Below are positions 54,966 to 64,000 of a stretch of DNA of 64,000 bases, piece by piece. The notes below the pieces were generated by a model that saw nothing but the letters and a program-made list of their open reading frames with translations, had not been told where the DNA came from and ran no database searches. Made by a program: the position numbers and the translations under genes. Location of the stretch: NCBI GenBank assembly GCA_019359075.1, contig JAHHIB010000004.1, positions 105,136-169,135 of the forward strand. The letters are read 5' to 3'. Numbering within the stretch: position 1 is the stretch's first letter; every line of letters begins with the position of its first letter. This stretch comes from Kalymmatonema hyalinum WJT4-NPBG1 (GTDB lineage: Bacteria; Cyanobacteriota; Cyanobacteriia; Cyanobacteriales; Nostocaceae).

Positions 54966-56135
54966 TCACGGGAAAAGTTGCGCAAGTATCTCTACTAGTT
55001 TATGGATATGGGCTGGTTCGTGAGTTGCCATCAGAGAAATCCGTATTCGACTGGTAGGAACGGTTGGGGGACGAATAGCCGGGGCAAAAATGCCAGCAGC
55101 TTTCAGTTGCTTTCCAGCTTTGAGCGCATCTGCTGCGGTTGGCAGTTGAAAGCAGAGGATGGGTGAGGAAGACGGTAGTAATATCAGGTTGGGTAGGCGC
55201 TGTTGGATGACCTGTTTGAGTTGGGCTACATTCTGCCACAATTGGGCGCGGCGTTGCGGTTCTTGCTGTACTATTTTGATTGCTGTGAGCGCCGCTGCTG
55301 TATCCGCAGGAGAAAGCGCAGTAGTGTAAATCCAGCTAGGTGCGCGATTCCGCAAAAAGTCTATTAAGGCTGCACTTCCCGCCACATATCCGCCTAGACT
55401 ACTCAAAGCTTTACTCAAAGTGCCAATTTGAATGAATTGCCTTCCCGTACATCCGAAATGTTCTACACATCCAGCGCCAGTGTTCCCTAGTACCCCGGTG
55501 GCATGAGCTTCATCAACGAGCAGCATACAGCTAAATTCTTCTGCTAGATCGAGTAGTGCAGGTAAAGGACACAAATCACCATCCATGCTGAAGACGCTAT
55601 CGGTAATGATTAGACAGCGTCGGTAGTTTTGCCTTTGTTGACTGAGTTGGGTTCTTAATGTTTCAACATTAGAATGAGCATATTCAATAATGGTTGCACC
55701 ACTCAGGATTGCCCCATTTTTGAGACTAGAGTGATTGTACTGGTCGGATAAAATTAAATCGCGCTTGCCTATAAGGGCAGTTATTGTACCTACATTGGCG
55801 AGATAGCCAGAACTGAATACCAAGCCATCTTCTGTTTGTTTGAGGGATGCGATCGCTCTTTCCAACTCCCTATGTAATTCTCTATGTCCGCTGAGTAATC
55901 TAGAACCTGTAGAACTGGCTCCAAATTCTTGGACAGCAATCGTTGCCGCTGCAATTAGCCGCTCATCCCCAGCCAATCCCAGATAGTCATTACTGGCAAA
56001 ATTAATCACCTCTCGTCCTTCCAAAAGTACCGTAGCACCAGGAAGACCATGGATTGTTTGTACTGAGCGATACCAATCAGCACGGTGAATTGTAGCCAGG
56101 GATTCTTCTATCCAAGCGTAGGGATCTGCGGGCAT
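54966..56135 (-). CDS. bioF: 8-amino-7-oxononanoate synthase
   Basis: PLP enzyme condensing pimeloyl thioester with alanine in biotin synthesis. Length 389 is normal. [33 protein letters not shown] and the PLP lysine motif [16 protein letters not shown] are present. Starts at ATG 56135. No other bio genes adjoin; the related glycine acyltransferases are excluded mainly by overall similarity, so symbol confidence is slightly lower than family. Confidence 0.92.
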   Translation of the reverse strand: MPADPYAWIEESLATIHRADWYRSVQTIHGLPGATVLLEGREVINFASNDYLGLAGDERLIAAATIAVQEFGASSTGSRLLSGHRELHRELERAIASLKQTEDGLVFSSGYLANVGTITALIGKRDLILSDQYNHSSLKNGAILSGATIIEYAHSNVETLRTQLSQQRQNYRRCLIITDSVFSMDGDLCPLPALLDLAEEFSCMLLVDEAHATGVLGNTGAGCVEHFGCTGRQFIQIGTLSKALSSLGGYVAGSAALIDFLRNRAPSWIYTTALSPADTAAALTAIKIVQQEPQRRAQLWQNVAQLKQVIQQRLPNLILLPSSSPILCFQLPTAADALKAGKQLKAAGIFAPAIRPPTVPTSRIRISLMATHEPAHIHKLVEILAQLFP

Positions 56136-56235
56136 AGTAGGAAGTAGGGCGAGTAAGGGAGGTGGTTCATAATAATAACTCCTAACTCTATATATTTACC
56201 AATGACAAATGACTAATGACAGACTACTAATAACT

Positions 56236-56755
56236 ACCAAAAAACGTTTCAAAAAAACGTATTGGCTCGAACAATTGGAAAAAGGCACAAAAGAAGGTAG
56301 CTTCGTTACATGAGTACGTTGCTAACTGTCGCAAAGACTGGCATCGTAAGCTGTCTCACCAAATCTGTAACGACGCTGGAATGGTGTTTGTTGAAGATTT
56401 AAATCTTGTTGGGTTGTCTCGCTCTATGTTGGGTAAACACTGCCTAGATGCAGGATTTGGGCAATTTTTCAACATTCTTGAACAGACCTGCTTCAAGCGT
56501 GGTGTGTACTTTCAAAAGGTAGATAGTCGCAAGACAAGGCAGATTTGCCCCAACTGTGGAACTGAGACAGGAAAGAAGAAACTATCAGAACGTACTCATA
56601 TTTGTTCAAATTGCGGCTATACAACTGATAGAGATGTTGCAGCCGCTCAAGTAGTCGCGATACGCGGACTTGCAGCCGTAGGGCATACGGTCAAGATGCT
56701 TGCCGAGGGTAAATTCATTGGAATCCCGGTGAAGCAAGAATTCCCTGCCTTCTAG
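56236..56755 (+). pseudogene. Truncated TnpB (IS200/IS605 type)
   Basis: Open frame of about 170 codons starting after a TAA and lacking a start codon for its first 48 codons. It contains GSNNWKKAQKKVASLHEYV, RuvC-II VFVEDLNLVG, zinc ribbon CPNCG...CSNCG and RuvC-III DRDVAAAQ. The N-terminal half with the RuvC-I Asp is absent. It ends in the usual CTGCCTTCTAGGCATGGGG right-end hairpin, where a reRNA would normally end. Not functional as a nuclease. Confidence 0.85.
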
Positions 56756-56767
56756 GCATGGGGAGTG

Positions 56768-57403
56768 TCAATGACTATATTCACTGCTTAGGTGAGATAT
56801 TGCCTGTTTAATCCACTCTTCCACGTAGGCATCTTTGGGTAGTCCAATGTTCTCACTGACTACGTGTAAAGCATGACTCACTTCATTGGCAGTGTACCCG
56901 AGTGCCAAGAGGGTCATTTGTACTTCTTCAAGAATCCCTGGTGCAGGACCGCCTGTCGCGACGAAGAATCCTGCTGTTTTACGCCACTCTACTAACTTGC
57001 TTTTTAGTTCCAAACATAGGCGTTCTGCGGTTTTTTTGCCAACACCAGGGGATTGAATGAGTAATTGAGTGTTGCCGGCAATAATCGCCTGCACTAAGTC
57101 TGGTAGTTCCAAAGTGTCCAACAGGGCGATCGCCAAAGCTGCGCCAACGCCACTGACACTCAACAAATGGCGAAACATATCTCGTTCCCCAGGTGAACCA
57201 AAGCCATACAGCAATGGCACCTCTTCTCGAATTTGGTAATGGGTAAAAATTTGCACTTCGCCTCCGGAGTCTGGCAACTGCTGTGCCAGTCGTGCAGGGA
57301 TTTGCAAATCGTACCCTATACCATTCACTTCCAGTGTCAGTGTATAGCGATTACCACTATTGTTTTGGATACCAGCAACGATTCCTTTGAGATAACTAAT
57401 CAT
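56768..57403 (-). CDS. ruvA: Holliday junction helicase subunit RuvA
   Basis: Binds Holliday junctions and loads RuvB. From ATG 57403 the 211-residue protein begins [11 protein letters not shown] and has the OB domain, two helix-hairpin-helix motifs ([27 protein letters not shown]) and a C-terminal UBA-like domain III. Its ATG overlaps the stop of the sucrose-phosphate phosphatase gene (ATGA), implying translational coupling. ruvB is not nearby. Confidence 0.95.
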   Translation of the reverse strand: MISYLKGIVAGIQNNSGNRYTLTLEVNGIGYDLQIPARLAQQLPDSGGEVQIFTHYQIREEVPLLYGFGSPGERDMFRHLLSVSGVGAALAIALLDTLELPDLVQAIIAGNTQLLIQSPGVGKKTAERLCLELKSKLVEWRKTAGFFVATGGPAPGILEEVQMTLLALGYTANEVSHALHVVSENIGLPKDAYVEEWIKQAISHLSSEYSH

Positions 57404-58149
57404 TCTAAGAAACCAAAATGTTTTAAGCCTTCTAGTATTCCACCAGCACAAAAATTTGTTGCCAGGTAACGGTAGTCAGCAGGATGTTCATTATGCCATT
57501 GAAGTAGCTCTGGACGAGCATTGCCGACAATAATGCCCCGTTCTGCTCCTGCAGCGAATAAAGCAATATCATTACCAGAATCGCCACAAACAACCGTTTG
57601 CTCTGCTACAAATTTCCATTTTTGGCGGAGAAACTGTACTGCCTGTCCTTTATCGCTGTGATGAGGTACGATGTCAAGGTCTATACCGCTACTGTAGATT
57701 AACTTTACATTTAAACCACTTTGTTGCAACTCTGACTGAAGTTGCGGTAACACCCTTGCAGATGGCTCTTCTTGGAGGAAAAAACTCACCTTGAAAGGAC
57801 GCTGTTCTGAGTTTGGCTGCGGAACCAACTCAGGAAATTGGGTCGTTTTTGCTACTACAAGGTCACGGTTCCAACCAGATGAAAGTTTTTCTGACCATTC
57901 TGAGTTGGGGGTTTGGGTACCGTCAAGATAAATTTCTGTTCCCACAGCTAAAATCAGGGCATCTGGTTCTAAAAGATTTTTTTCGTCTTTGAGTTCTTGG
58001 TAAAGAACAGGCGATCGCCCTGTCGCATAAACAATCTTGCTGCCATGTTCTTGGCGTGTAAAGTGCAGGCGATCGTTGAGTTCGGTCAGCGCATTCTCAT
58101 CGCCAACCAGCGTATTGTCTAAATCGGTTACGAACAGGAATTTAGCCAC
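57400..58149 (-). CDS. Sucrose-phosphate phosphatase
   Basis: HAD-superfamily enzyme giving sucrose from sucrose-6-phosphate. GTG 58149 with AGAGG upstream gives [16 protein letters not shown], placing the catalytic DxD pair at residues 9 and 11; an upstream TTG would add non-homologous residues. Other HAD motifs: YATGRS, SDKGQAV and CGDSGNDI. Sucrose is a compatible solute in cyanobacteria, consistent with a stress-tolerant host. Translationally coupled to ruvA. Confidence 0.92.
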   Translation of the reverse strand: MAKFLFVTDLDNTLVGDENALTELNDRLHFTRQEHGSKIVYATGRSPVLYQELKDEKNLLEPDALILAVGTEIYLDGTQTPNSEWSEKLSSGWNRDLVVAKTTQFPELVPQPNSEQRPFKVSFFLQEEPSARVLPQLQSELQQSGLNVKLIYSSGIDLDIVPHHSDKGQAVQFLRQKWKFVAEQTVVCGDSGNDIALFAAGAERGIIVGNARPELLQWHNEHPADYRYLATNFCAGGILEGLKHFGFLE

Positions 58150-58372
58150 AGCAACCTCTTTTATTAGCTTTACCACCAAAAAGTTTATGCTGATTTGGCA
58201 CCAATCTCATCTGTTTTCGTTTTTAGATAAGCAAGTTGACTTATGCTAAAACCGTGATCTGATCAATCTAAACGATTTACAGGCGCTGATTTTAATATAG
58301 TCAGAGAAATTTACAATCATCATCAGCCCTTGAGGTTTTAACTAGATCTATGGAAAACCGGAGGATTTTGGA

Positions 58373-60736
58373 GTGGCGACCATTTTTAGGTTTTTACATA
58401 ACTTAGCAACTGCCAAGCGAAATCCTCTCCACAGCCTCAGAACCAGGTTAGGGCTGGCAATTGGCAGTGTTGCCTTTGTGCTGTCAATCTTAGCAAGTCT
58501 GATTGTCGGACACACTACCAGCGAACAGGTCAAAGTCGATGTTGGTCAGTCGCTAGCCCAAATCGCTTACCAGATGGCTGATAAGCTAGACCGGGGGATG
58601 TTTGAGCGCTATCGCGACATTCAGATTATCAGCACACTCGATGCCATCCGCGATCCAGATTCTGTATCACAGCAGCGCACACTCTTAGAAAAGCTACAAA
58701 GCACTTATACTGATTATGCTTGGATAGGTTTAACTGATAATAAGGGTATTGTTCAAGCCAGTACAAGAAAATTATTAGAAGCCAAGGATGTTTCTCAAAG
58801 ACCTTGGTTCATTCACGGGCGAAGAGCAAGCTACATCGGTGACGTACATGACGCTGTAAAACTGGCGAAATTGCTACCCAATCCGACGGACGAACCACTG
58901 CGTTTTGTAGATATAGCGGTTCCTGTGATCAATCTTCAAGGTCAGCCACAGGGTGTTTTGGGTGCTCATTTAAGCTGGACATGGTCTCGGGAGGTGGAAA
59001 AATCACTGTTACCGACTGTACAAGAACGCAACAAAGAAATGTTTGTTCTTAGTCAGAATGGTGATGTTTTGCTAGCCCCTCCGGAGTTTCGTGCTGTGAA
59101 TTCCCTATCCCTAAAAAGTGTTAAAGCAGCGCAACGTGGGATGAATGGTTTCCTAATTGAGACTTGGTTGGATAGTCACAGTTATCTGACTGGCTACGCT
59201 CAAAGTGTCGGTTATCGGAATTACGCTGGATTAGGGTGGTTGGTGCTAGTACGGCAAAAAACTGATGTCGCATTTGCTCACATAAGGCATCTACAACAGC
59301 AGATATTTATTGGAAACATGATGCTAGGTATATTATTTGCTGTTTTGGGTTGGCTTGTGACAGCAGCAATTACCAACCCCATGTTGGCGATCGCCAAAGC
59401 CGCCAACTACATCCGTCAAGGTCACAAACAAGTTAAAATCCCCGTCCTCCAAGGTCAAGATGAAATCGCTAATCTCTCTCGAAACATCAGCCAGCTTGTT
59501 TTTACTTTAACCCAGCAGGAAAAAGATCTCAAGGCAAGTAACGCCCAGTTGCAGCTAGAACTCACCTCCAAGCTGGTGGCGCAAGAAATGCTACGACAAA
59601 GCGAAGAGAAATTTCGCCAATTAGCAGAAAACATTCAAGAAGTTTTTTGGCTTCAAGACTTCAAAATCTGCAAAATTATCTACATCAGTCCTGCATACGA
59701 GCAAGTGTGGCAACGCAGCCGCGAGAGTTTGTATGCTAACCCCAATTCCTGGTTGGAAGCTATTCATCCAGAGGACAAAGAGCGCGTAGTTACTAATATT
59801 CAGAACAATACATATAGCGCCTACCACAATGAATATAGAATTGTGCAGCCAGATGGTTCTGTACGTTGGATTTGGGATAGTAGTTTTCCAGTTTACAACA
59901 ATCTTGGAGAAGTCTATCGTCGAGTGGGCATCGCCCAAGATATTACCGAGCGAAAACAGGCTGAAGAAAACCGTTTAGCACTAGAGAAAGAAAGAGAAAT
60001 TAGTAAACTCAAATCCGACTTTATTACCATTGCATCTCATGAATTCCGCACACCGCTGACGACCATTTTGTTGTCTTGCGACTTTCTCCAAAACTACGGT
60101 AATCAATTACCTTATGAGAAAAAAGAGCGACATTACAATAAAATTAAATCAAGCGTAAAACATCTAACTCAGATATTAGAAGATGTTTTAATTATCGGAA
60201 AAACAGAAGCAGGAAAACTTGAGTTTGAACCAACTCCCATAGACTTAATAAGCTTGTGCATAGATTTAGTCGAACAGCTACAGTTGAGCGCTGGCGAAAA
60301 GTATCATCTTAACTTTGTTGAGGAGTGCGTTTACGGCTGCAAAAGAGAAGACCTACCTGTGATGGATGAAAAATTGCTTCGGCATATACTCACCAATTTA
60401 CTTTCAAATGCCATTAAATATTCTCCACAAGGAGGTACTATTCTCTTTGAACTTATTTGTAACCAAAAAAGTGTCATTTTCCGTATTCAAGATGAAGGTA
60501 TTGGCATTCCAGAAGAAGATCAGCCCAAGCTATTTACCTCCTTTTTTAGAAGTAGTAACACAGGCAATATTCCAGGAACCGGGCTAGGGTTAACTATTGT
60601 CAAAAATGCAGTTGAATTGCACGGAGGACAAATTACGGTAGAGAGTCAAGTGGGTGTAGGTACAACATTTACCGTGATACTGCCACTGAATAAAACAGTT
60701 GCAGTGGAGAAAACCTTGACGAAAGGAAGTGGTTAG
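58373..60736 (+). CDS. Cache-HAMP-PAS sensor histidine kinase
   Basis: 787 residues from GTG 58373 after CCGGAGGA. TM1 is at about 28-47, then an extracytoplasmic dCache sensor to about 305, TM2 at about 310-335, HAMP (about 335-390), a PAS domain (about 415-525, VFWLQDFKICKIIYISPAYE), HisKA with IASHEFRTPLT (H556) and HATPase with LLSNAIKYSP, DEGIGIP and GTGLGLT. All kinase motifs intact. No cognate regulator is adjacent. Confidence 0.93.
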   Translation: MATIFRFLHNLATAKRNPLHSLRTRLGLAIGSVAFVLSILASLIVGHTTSEQVKVDVGQSLAQIAYQMADKLDRGMFERYRDIQIISTLDAIRDPDSVSQQRTLLEKLQSTYTDYAWIGLTDNKGIVQASTRKLLEAKDVSQRPWFIHGRRASYIGDVHDAVKLAKLLPNPTDEPLRFVDIAVPVINLQGQPQGVLGAHLSWTWSREVEKSLLPTVQERNKEMFVLSQNGDVLLAPPEFRAVNSLSLKSVKAAQRGMNGFLIETWLDSHSYLTGYAQSVGYRNYAGLGWLVLVRQKTDVAFAHIRHLQQQIFIGNMMLGILFAVLGWLVTAAITNPMLAIAKAANYIRQGHKQVKIPVLQGQDEIANLSRNISQLVFTLTQQEKDLKASNAQLQLELTSKLVAQEMLRQSEEKFRQLAENIQEVFWLQDFKICKIIYISPAYEQVWQRSRESLYANPNSWLEAIHPEDKERVVTNIQNNTYSAYHNEYRIVQPDGSVRWIWDSSFPVYNNLGEVYRRVGIAQDITERKQAEENRLALEKEREISKLKSDFITIASHEFRTPLTTILLSCDFLQNYGNQLPYEKKERHYNKIKSSVKHLTQILEDVLIIGKTEAGKLEFEPTPIDLISLCIDLVEQLQLSAGEKYHLNFVEECVYGCKREDLPVMDEKLLRHILTNLLSNAIKYSPQGGTILFELICNQKSVIFRIQDEGIGIPEEDQPKLFTSFFRSSNTGNIPGTGLGLTIVKNAVELHGGQITVESQVGVGTTFTVILPLNKTVAVEKTLTKGSG

Positions 60737-60816
60737 TAGTTAATCGAATTAGTTGAGACACTACAACCCCCACTAAAGCAGTAGAAAATAGCGTTAGGGT
60801 TTGCGAGAGCGTTTGG

Positions 60817-61137
60817 TCAGGCGTGATACACCTCGGTCACTTCATAGAGGTGAGGATCGAACGAGGCGATTTCAGCAACCCTTTGTGCAAAGGGCACGAT
60901 AGCTGGATTATCCCTCACAGATTCAAACGCTTCACGGCTTTGCCACTGGGCGTAGTTCGTCACCCGTACACCGTCCAAGCTCTTATGGATACTCGCAGAA
61001 ACGAAACCCGGTACGTGCCGATAGATGGTGTTCAGCGCTTCTGCCAGCAGTTCTACAAGCTGTTGTTGATCCTCCGGTTTGCAGGTGTGGACGGTGATGA
61101 GCGTTACCACTGGTTGTCCTTTTTCGATCGCGATCAT
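60817..61137 (-). CDS. Antibiotic biosynthesis monooxygenase (ABM) domain protein
   Basis: 106 residues forming a ferredoxin-like ABM fold: VTLITVHTCKPEDQQQLVELLAE, PGFVSASIHKSLDG, NYAQWQSREAFESV. Family members oxidise polycyclic or quinoid compounds without cofactor. Starts at ATG 61137, four bases downstream of the SDR stop, so it is co-transcribed with it. Confidence 0.9.
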   Translation of the reverse strand: MIAIEKGQPVVTLITVHTCKPEDQQQLVELLAEALNTIYRHVPGFVSASIHKSLDGVRVTNYAQWQSREAFESVRDNPAIVPFAQRVAEIASFDPHLYEVTEVYHA

Positions 61138-61141
61138 GTCC

Positions 61142-62059
61142 TTAACTCCTCATCATAGATACATAAGACCCATGCTGAAGCTCGTCAATAATGGACGGCG
61201 CTTCAGGCGTCCAGCCCAACAATGCCTTGGTTCGCTCCGCGCTCAAGCGCTTCTCACTGGCGATCGAGTCCGCCAGATCCCCATACTGCTGGTGGGCTTC
61301 CTCGATTGCCCAAGCCTCTATCCGACCGCCATACCCCAGAGTCCGGCTGATTGCCGCCACAATCTCCCGCATGGTGATCGGTTCGCTCGCAACAGCATGG
61401 AGGACTGAGCCTGCGGGTGCTTTTTCGAGCGCGAGAGCATAGAGATCGCCTAGATCGTCGATGTGAACCGTTGACCAAGCATTTTCGCCATCTCCGAAAG
61501 TACGCCCTACCCCCGCTTGGCGTGCCAATGTAATCAAGAGATTCACCAGTCCACTGCCACCACGACCGTAGACCAGACCGGGACGCACCACAATGCTACG
61601 CACGCTGCGGTTGGCGGCATCAAGAACCAACCGCTCGATTTGGGCACGCACCTGCACGAAGAGGGGCGGATTGGGGACTACATCTTCGGCAGCAAGGGTC
61701 ATCCCCGTATCACCGATCGTCCCAGCACCGCTCGTATAAATGAAGGCACCCCCTGTGCCTGCGATTGCATCCAGCATGACCGAAACAGCAGCTTGCTCGG
61801 CAGCGTAGGATTCGTCCATCTTGCTCCAGTTGTCATAGTTGAAGGCGGTATGGACAACTGCCTCCGCATTTTTGGCAGCACTGGCGAGACTGGAAATATC
61901 CTCCAAAACACCGACATAGGGTTGAACTCCCATGTCTGTGAGGCGCTGTGCCGATTGTTCGGATCGGGCAAGCCCAATGACCGTGTGATTTCGGGCGATA
62001 AGCGATCGCACAACCGCGCTACCAATGTATCCTGTTCCGCCTGTCACAAAGACCTTCAT
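61142..62059 (-). CDS. NAD(P)-dependent epimerase/reductase (extended SDR)
   Basis: About 305 residues from ATG 62059 with GGAGG eight bases upstream. Rossmann motif GGTGYIGSAVVR, then VVHTAFNY, and an active-site region without the classic YxxxK in its usual place, as is common in atypical SDRs of this group. Longer upstream reading would run into the IsrB element and is rejected. First gene of an operon with the ABM protein. Confidence 0.9.
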   Translation of the reverse strand: MKVFVTGGTGYIGSAVVRSLIARNHTVIGLARSEQSAQRLTDMGVQPYVGVLEDISSLASAAKNAEAVVHTAFNYDNWSKMDESYAAEQAAVSVMLDAIAGTGGAFIYTSGAGTIGDTGMTLAAEDVVPNPPLFVQVRAQIERLVLDAANRSVRSIVVRPGLVYGRGGSGLVNLLITLARQAGVGRTFGDGENAWSTVHIDDLGDLYALALEKAPAGSVLHAVASEPITMREIVAAISRTLGYGGRIEAWAIEEAHQQYGDLADSIASEKRLSAERTKALLGWTPEAPSIIDELQHGSYVSMMRS

Positions 62060-62085
62060 CAAAACCTCCGAGATACCCCGTCCGC

Positions 62086-63279
62086 CTATGCGGCGGGGAG
62101 GGATAGGAGGGGTGGTTGAGTGGGGTTCGATGCTCCCGAAACCACCAACCCCGTTGAACGAGCAACCATCCGACATTTGCTGATGGCTCTTTGACCCAAC
62201 CGCTTCCAGTTCGCGTCTGATATTGATAGCTGCTTGCTCGTGTATCCAGAGCAGTAACCCAGTTGGTCTTTGTAAGCAACCAAGTCACCTTTACGGATAC
62301 CGAATGGTGTAGTCGCTCCGCCGTAACGCTCTCTAACTCCACCTTTGGCTGGAACAGCATCGTGCAAGCGTCTCCTGGTAATTCTGGGTCTAGAAATTAC
62401 CTTGAAGATTGCAGGCGTAATTGATACCGAACCTACCCAGATACAACCACGGGTATTAGCGGTATGAAAGGGTTTGTACTGCACAAATGTGGCACAGGCT
62501 AGAGCGATAGCATCGACGGCATGAGTTTCGGGTGATTGGCGTTCTTTATTTGCCTTGTCTTTAATCAAGCCGAGATGTTGACGAATTTGGGAAGTACCGT
62601 TTCCGTCTTTAAGCCAACCTTCTCGTGTGATGACAGGAGCAAACTGACGTAATTGCTCTAACATCCAAGTTTGCCCAACCATCACCGCAGAAAATCCTTT
62701 TCCTGATTTGGCACCTTTCCTGCCGCTTGTTAAATCAACATCGGCTCTCACTTGCTCATAGACAATTGCTGAAACAGGGAATATCTTGCACAATTCGGCA
62801 ACTACTCTCAGTTCTAGTTGACGGTTTGAGCGAATACTTGGGGCAATTTTAGATTGACGCCGATTCTCAAACCGCTTTTGCCTATGATTACGCAGATTAA
62901 AAACTACCATTAGGTTAATCCTTCTGCCTCTACGGCTCCTCCGCAGCAGTCTGCGGTAGTCCATTTTACTGTTAATCCCTGGCATCGCTGAAGCCTGTTT
63001 TGGGATAAAGCCCATGAGAACAAGGTGAAGCATTCCAAGAGTGTACTTTTGAGATTGAACAGCAACGCCGGAAAAACGTTTTCCTGGGTCGAGTCCAATG
63101 CTGATTGATTGAGTTTCGTAACCTGATGGCGGTTCAACTAACTGGACATAAAATATGCCTAAGTCTGACCATTTTGGAATTGCCTTACCTTGCTCCATCC
63201 AACGACGTGAGCGAGATGCAGTCGTTGGCATTAACGGCTTGCCCTCCTTATCTACTACTGGCACTCGAACGTTTTGCAT
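62086..63279 (-). CDS. IsrB-like RNA-guided nickase (IscB relative lacking HNH)
   Basis: 397 residues from ATG 63279. PLMP is at 15-18, RuvC-I IGLDPG has D64, an Arg-rich bridge helix spans about 109-122, RuvC-II IVYEQV has E175 and RuvC-III THAVDAIALA has H253 and D256. No HNH and no Cys pairs lie between RuvC-II and III. Relative to the copy at 33593 it is about 30 residues longer, mainly from extra sequence before the bridge helix and after RuvC-II. The C-terminal KGGVRERYGG region is shared. Catalytic residues intact; activity inferred. Confidence 0.86.
   Translation of the reverse strand: MQNVRVPVVDKEGKPLMPTTASRSRRWMEQGKAIPKWSDLGIFYVQLVEPPSGYETQSISIGLDPGKRFSGVAVQSQKYTLGMLHLVLMGFIPKQASAMPGINSKMDYRRLLRRSRRGRRINLMVVFNLRNHRQKRFENRRQSKIAPSIRSNRQLELRVVAELCKIFPVSAIVYEQVRADVDLTSGRKGAKSGKGFSAVMVGQTWMLEQLRQFAPVITREGWLKDGNGTSQIRQHLGLIKDKANKERQSPETHAVDAIALACATFVQYKPFHTANTRGCIWVGSVSITPAIFKVISRPRITRRRLHDAVPAKGGVRERYGGATTPFGIRKGDLVAYKDQLGYCSGYTSKQLSISDANWKRLGQRAISKCRMVARSTGLVVSGASNPTQPPLLSLPAA
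62109..62150 (-). other. Right-end hairpin with CATCGAA loop, element 2
   Basis: GGTGGTT / AACCACC outer stem and GGGG / CTCC inner pairs around the same seven-base loop as in element 1. Stem sequence is unrelated to the 13-bp stem at 33587-33619, so shape and loop, not sequence, are conserved. Confidence 0.65.
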
Positions 63280-63490
63280 GGTATAACCCATAAATGTTTT
63301 AGTCCCTTTGCTCAACCACATCAGTGTGTCTTGGCTTTACCCAACGTTCTAACCACTAGAACCTAGAGAGGTACGGGCTAGGGAAGTACCTGTACGTCTG
63401 TAACTGATGTAGTCTCGTGAGCTATTCAACAGTTACCTTGCTAAAAGTGGTCTTAGCAATCCCCAGGCTCAGGCTTGCCAGCCTGGGGTA
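63280..63490 (-). ncRNA. Candidate omega RNA of IsrB element 2
   Basis: Minus-strand order: CTATTCAAC arm, CCCCAGGCT hairpin, TTGCTAAGA...TTTTAGCAA hairpin, GTTGAATAG arm (9 bp pairing with the first arm), GAGACTA box, TACTTCCC, GTTGGGT, GCCAAGACA and AGGGACT boxes, then isrB. The layout matches element 1 with different stem bases. Guide expected beyond about 63490; length near 210 bases. Confidence 0.68.
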
Positions 63491-63584
63491 GTTGAATAGA
63501 GTTTCCTGTATTGTGCCAAATTCGATGGTAGACACTCGCCAGAAATCTGTCTTGTCAATCTCGGCTTTTTTTAGAACATTCCTG

Positions 63585-63915
63585 CTATTGATTGCGGAAT
63601 TTGAGCGGGGTAGTTCCAACCAGACGCTTAAATTGGCGCGTGAAGTGGCTCTGATCCGCAAACCCAACCAGACGAGCAATGTCAGCAATCATTAACTCAT
63701 TGTGCTGCAACAACTGCATGGCTCGTTCCATCCGACACTGCATCACATATTGATAGACTGAAACCCCTATCGATTGCTTAAACAGCCGCGAGAAGTAATA
63801 TTGGCTCATGCCAGCTTCACAGGCGATCTTTGCCAGCGATAAGTTACCCGCTAGATTATCGTGAATGAATTCATTGACACTCTCAGCCCTAAAGGGTCTG
63901 AGATTCTGCTAACAG
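63585..63915 (-). pseudogene. AraC-type regulator reduced to its DNA-binding domain
   Basis: A frame running from a stop near 63948 to 63585 encodes both helix-turn-helix motifs of the AraC C-terminal domain: LSLAKIACEAGMSQYYFSRLFKQSIG and IADIARLVGFADQSHFTRQFKRLVG. The N-terminal effector domain and a clear start codon are missing (an internal ATG at 63809 would remove the first motif). It was probably the regulator of the SDR/ABM operon before truncation and insertion of IsrB element 2. Confidence 0.7.
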
Positions 63916-64000
63916 AATCGTAATTCAGTAGAGGATTTTTACTCAAACCGTACTTACAATTTCTATCTTGCTGCGTCCGTCAAGCGACGCCTAAACAATC

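Larger units (their letters stand above)
62069..63490 (-). mobile_element. IsrB-type IS element 2 (no TnpA)
   Basis: Right-end side begins CGAGATACCCCGTCC at 62069, the same as element 1. Left-end side is the CCCCAGGCT...AGCCTGGGG hairpin (63461-63488). It holds one isrB-like gene and its upstream RNA region. It is inserted between the AraC-type fragment and the SDR/ABM operon, with its right end touching the SDR ribosome binding site. Confidence 0.75.

Overview
The window looks like chromosome from a filamentous, heterocyst-type cyanobacterium. GCGATCGC (HIP1) octamers are scattered throughout, and heptameric short tandem repeats occur between genes. Gene content also fits: carotenoid-binding OCP-like proteins, PEP-CTERM proteins, sucrose-phosphate phosphatase, a class III adenylate cyclase and DICT/PAS sensor kinases. 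I cannot name a species. No rRNA, tRNA or CRISPR array was found.

Layout. 0-9 kb: 3' part of an adenylate cyclase, an M28 peptidase, a SafE/ferric-reductase-like membrane fusion with a secreted partner, galE, a membrane protein and an ABCB-type exporter. 9-16 kb: an exopolysaccharide sugar transferase, surE, an MFS transporter and a GH31 alpha-glucosidase. 17-22 kb: a PEP-CTERM protein, two helical carotenoid protein genes and a broken SDR dehydrogenase. 22-32 kb: a stress-type island (DUF6335, DUF2267, DJ-1/ferritin-like fusion, SRPBCC, two zinc alcohol dehydrogenases flanking a repeat protein, Tat-exported oxidoreductase, cupin, manganese catalase). 32-35 kb: an unknown helical protein and an HNH-less IscB relative (IsrB type) with a structured RNA upstream. 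35-45 kb: ureEFG, a gutted MOSC gene, AIM24, a second PEP-CTERM protein, formamidase-like and PuuE-like hydrolases, a BMP-type binding protein and the debris of its permease. 45-54 kb: two adjacent atypical histidine kinases around a SAM-hydroxide adenosyltransferase, YflT and BON stress proteins, and a secreted/PEP-CTERM gene pair. 54-64 kb: a palindrome-rich intergenic region, bioF, a truncated TnpB, ruvA coupled to sucrose-phosphate phosphatase, a Cache-PAS kinase, a monooxygenase/SDR operon, a second IsrB element inserted at that operon's ribosome binding site, and a truncated AraC regulator.

The most notable signals are: (1) two IsrB elements whose upstream RNAs share architecture despite divergent stem sequences, with a conserved hairpin at the other end; (2) a short palindromic repeat family (CGCCA...TGGC, about 42 bp) with covarying inner stems, one copy of which sits in frame inside a kinase gene between 10-bp direct repeats; (3) two neighbouring kinases with complementary lesions, one lacking the phospho-histidine and the other with a degenerate G2 ATP-lid motif; (4) three GTGA-N6-TCAC palindromes at about 80-bp spacing. 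Much of the rest is normal accessory cyanobacterial sequence with several decayed genes.
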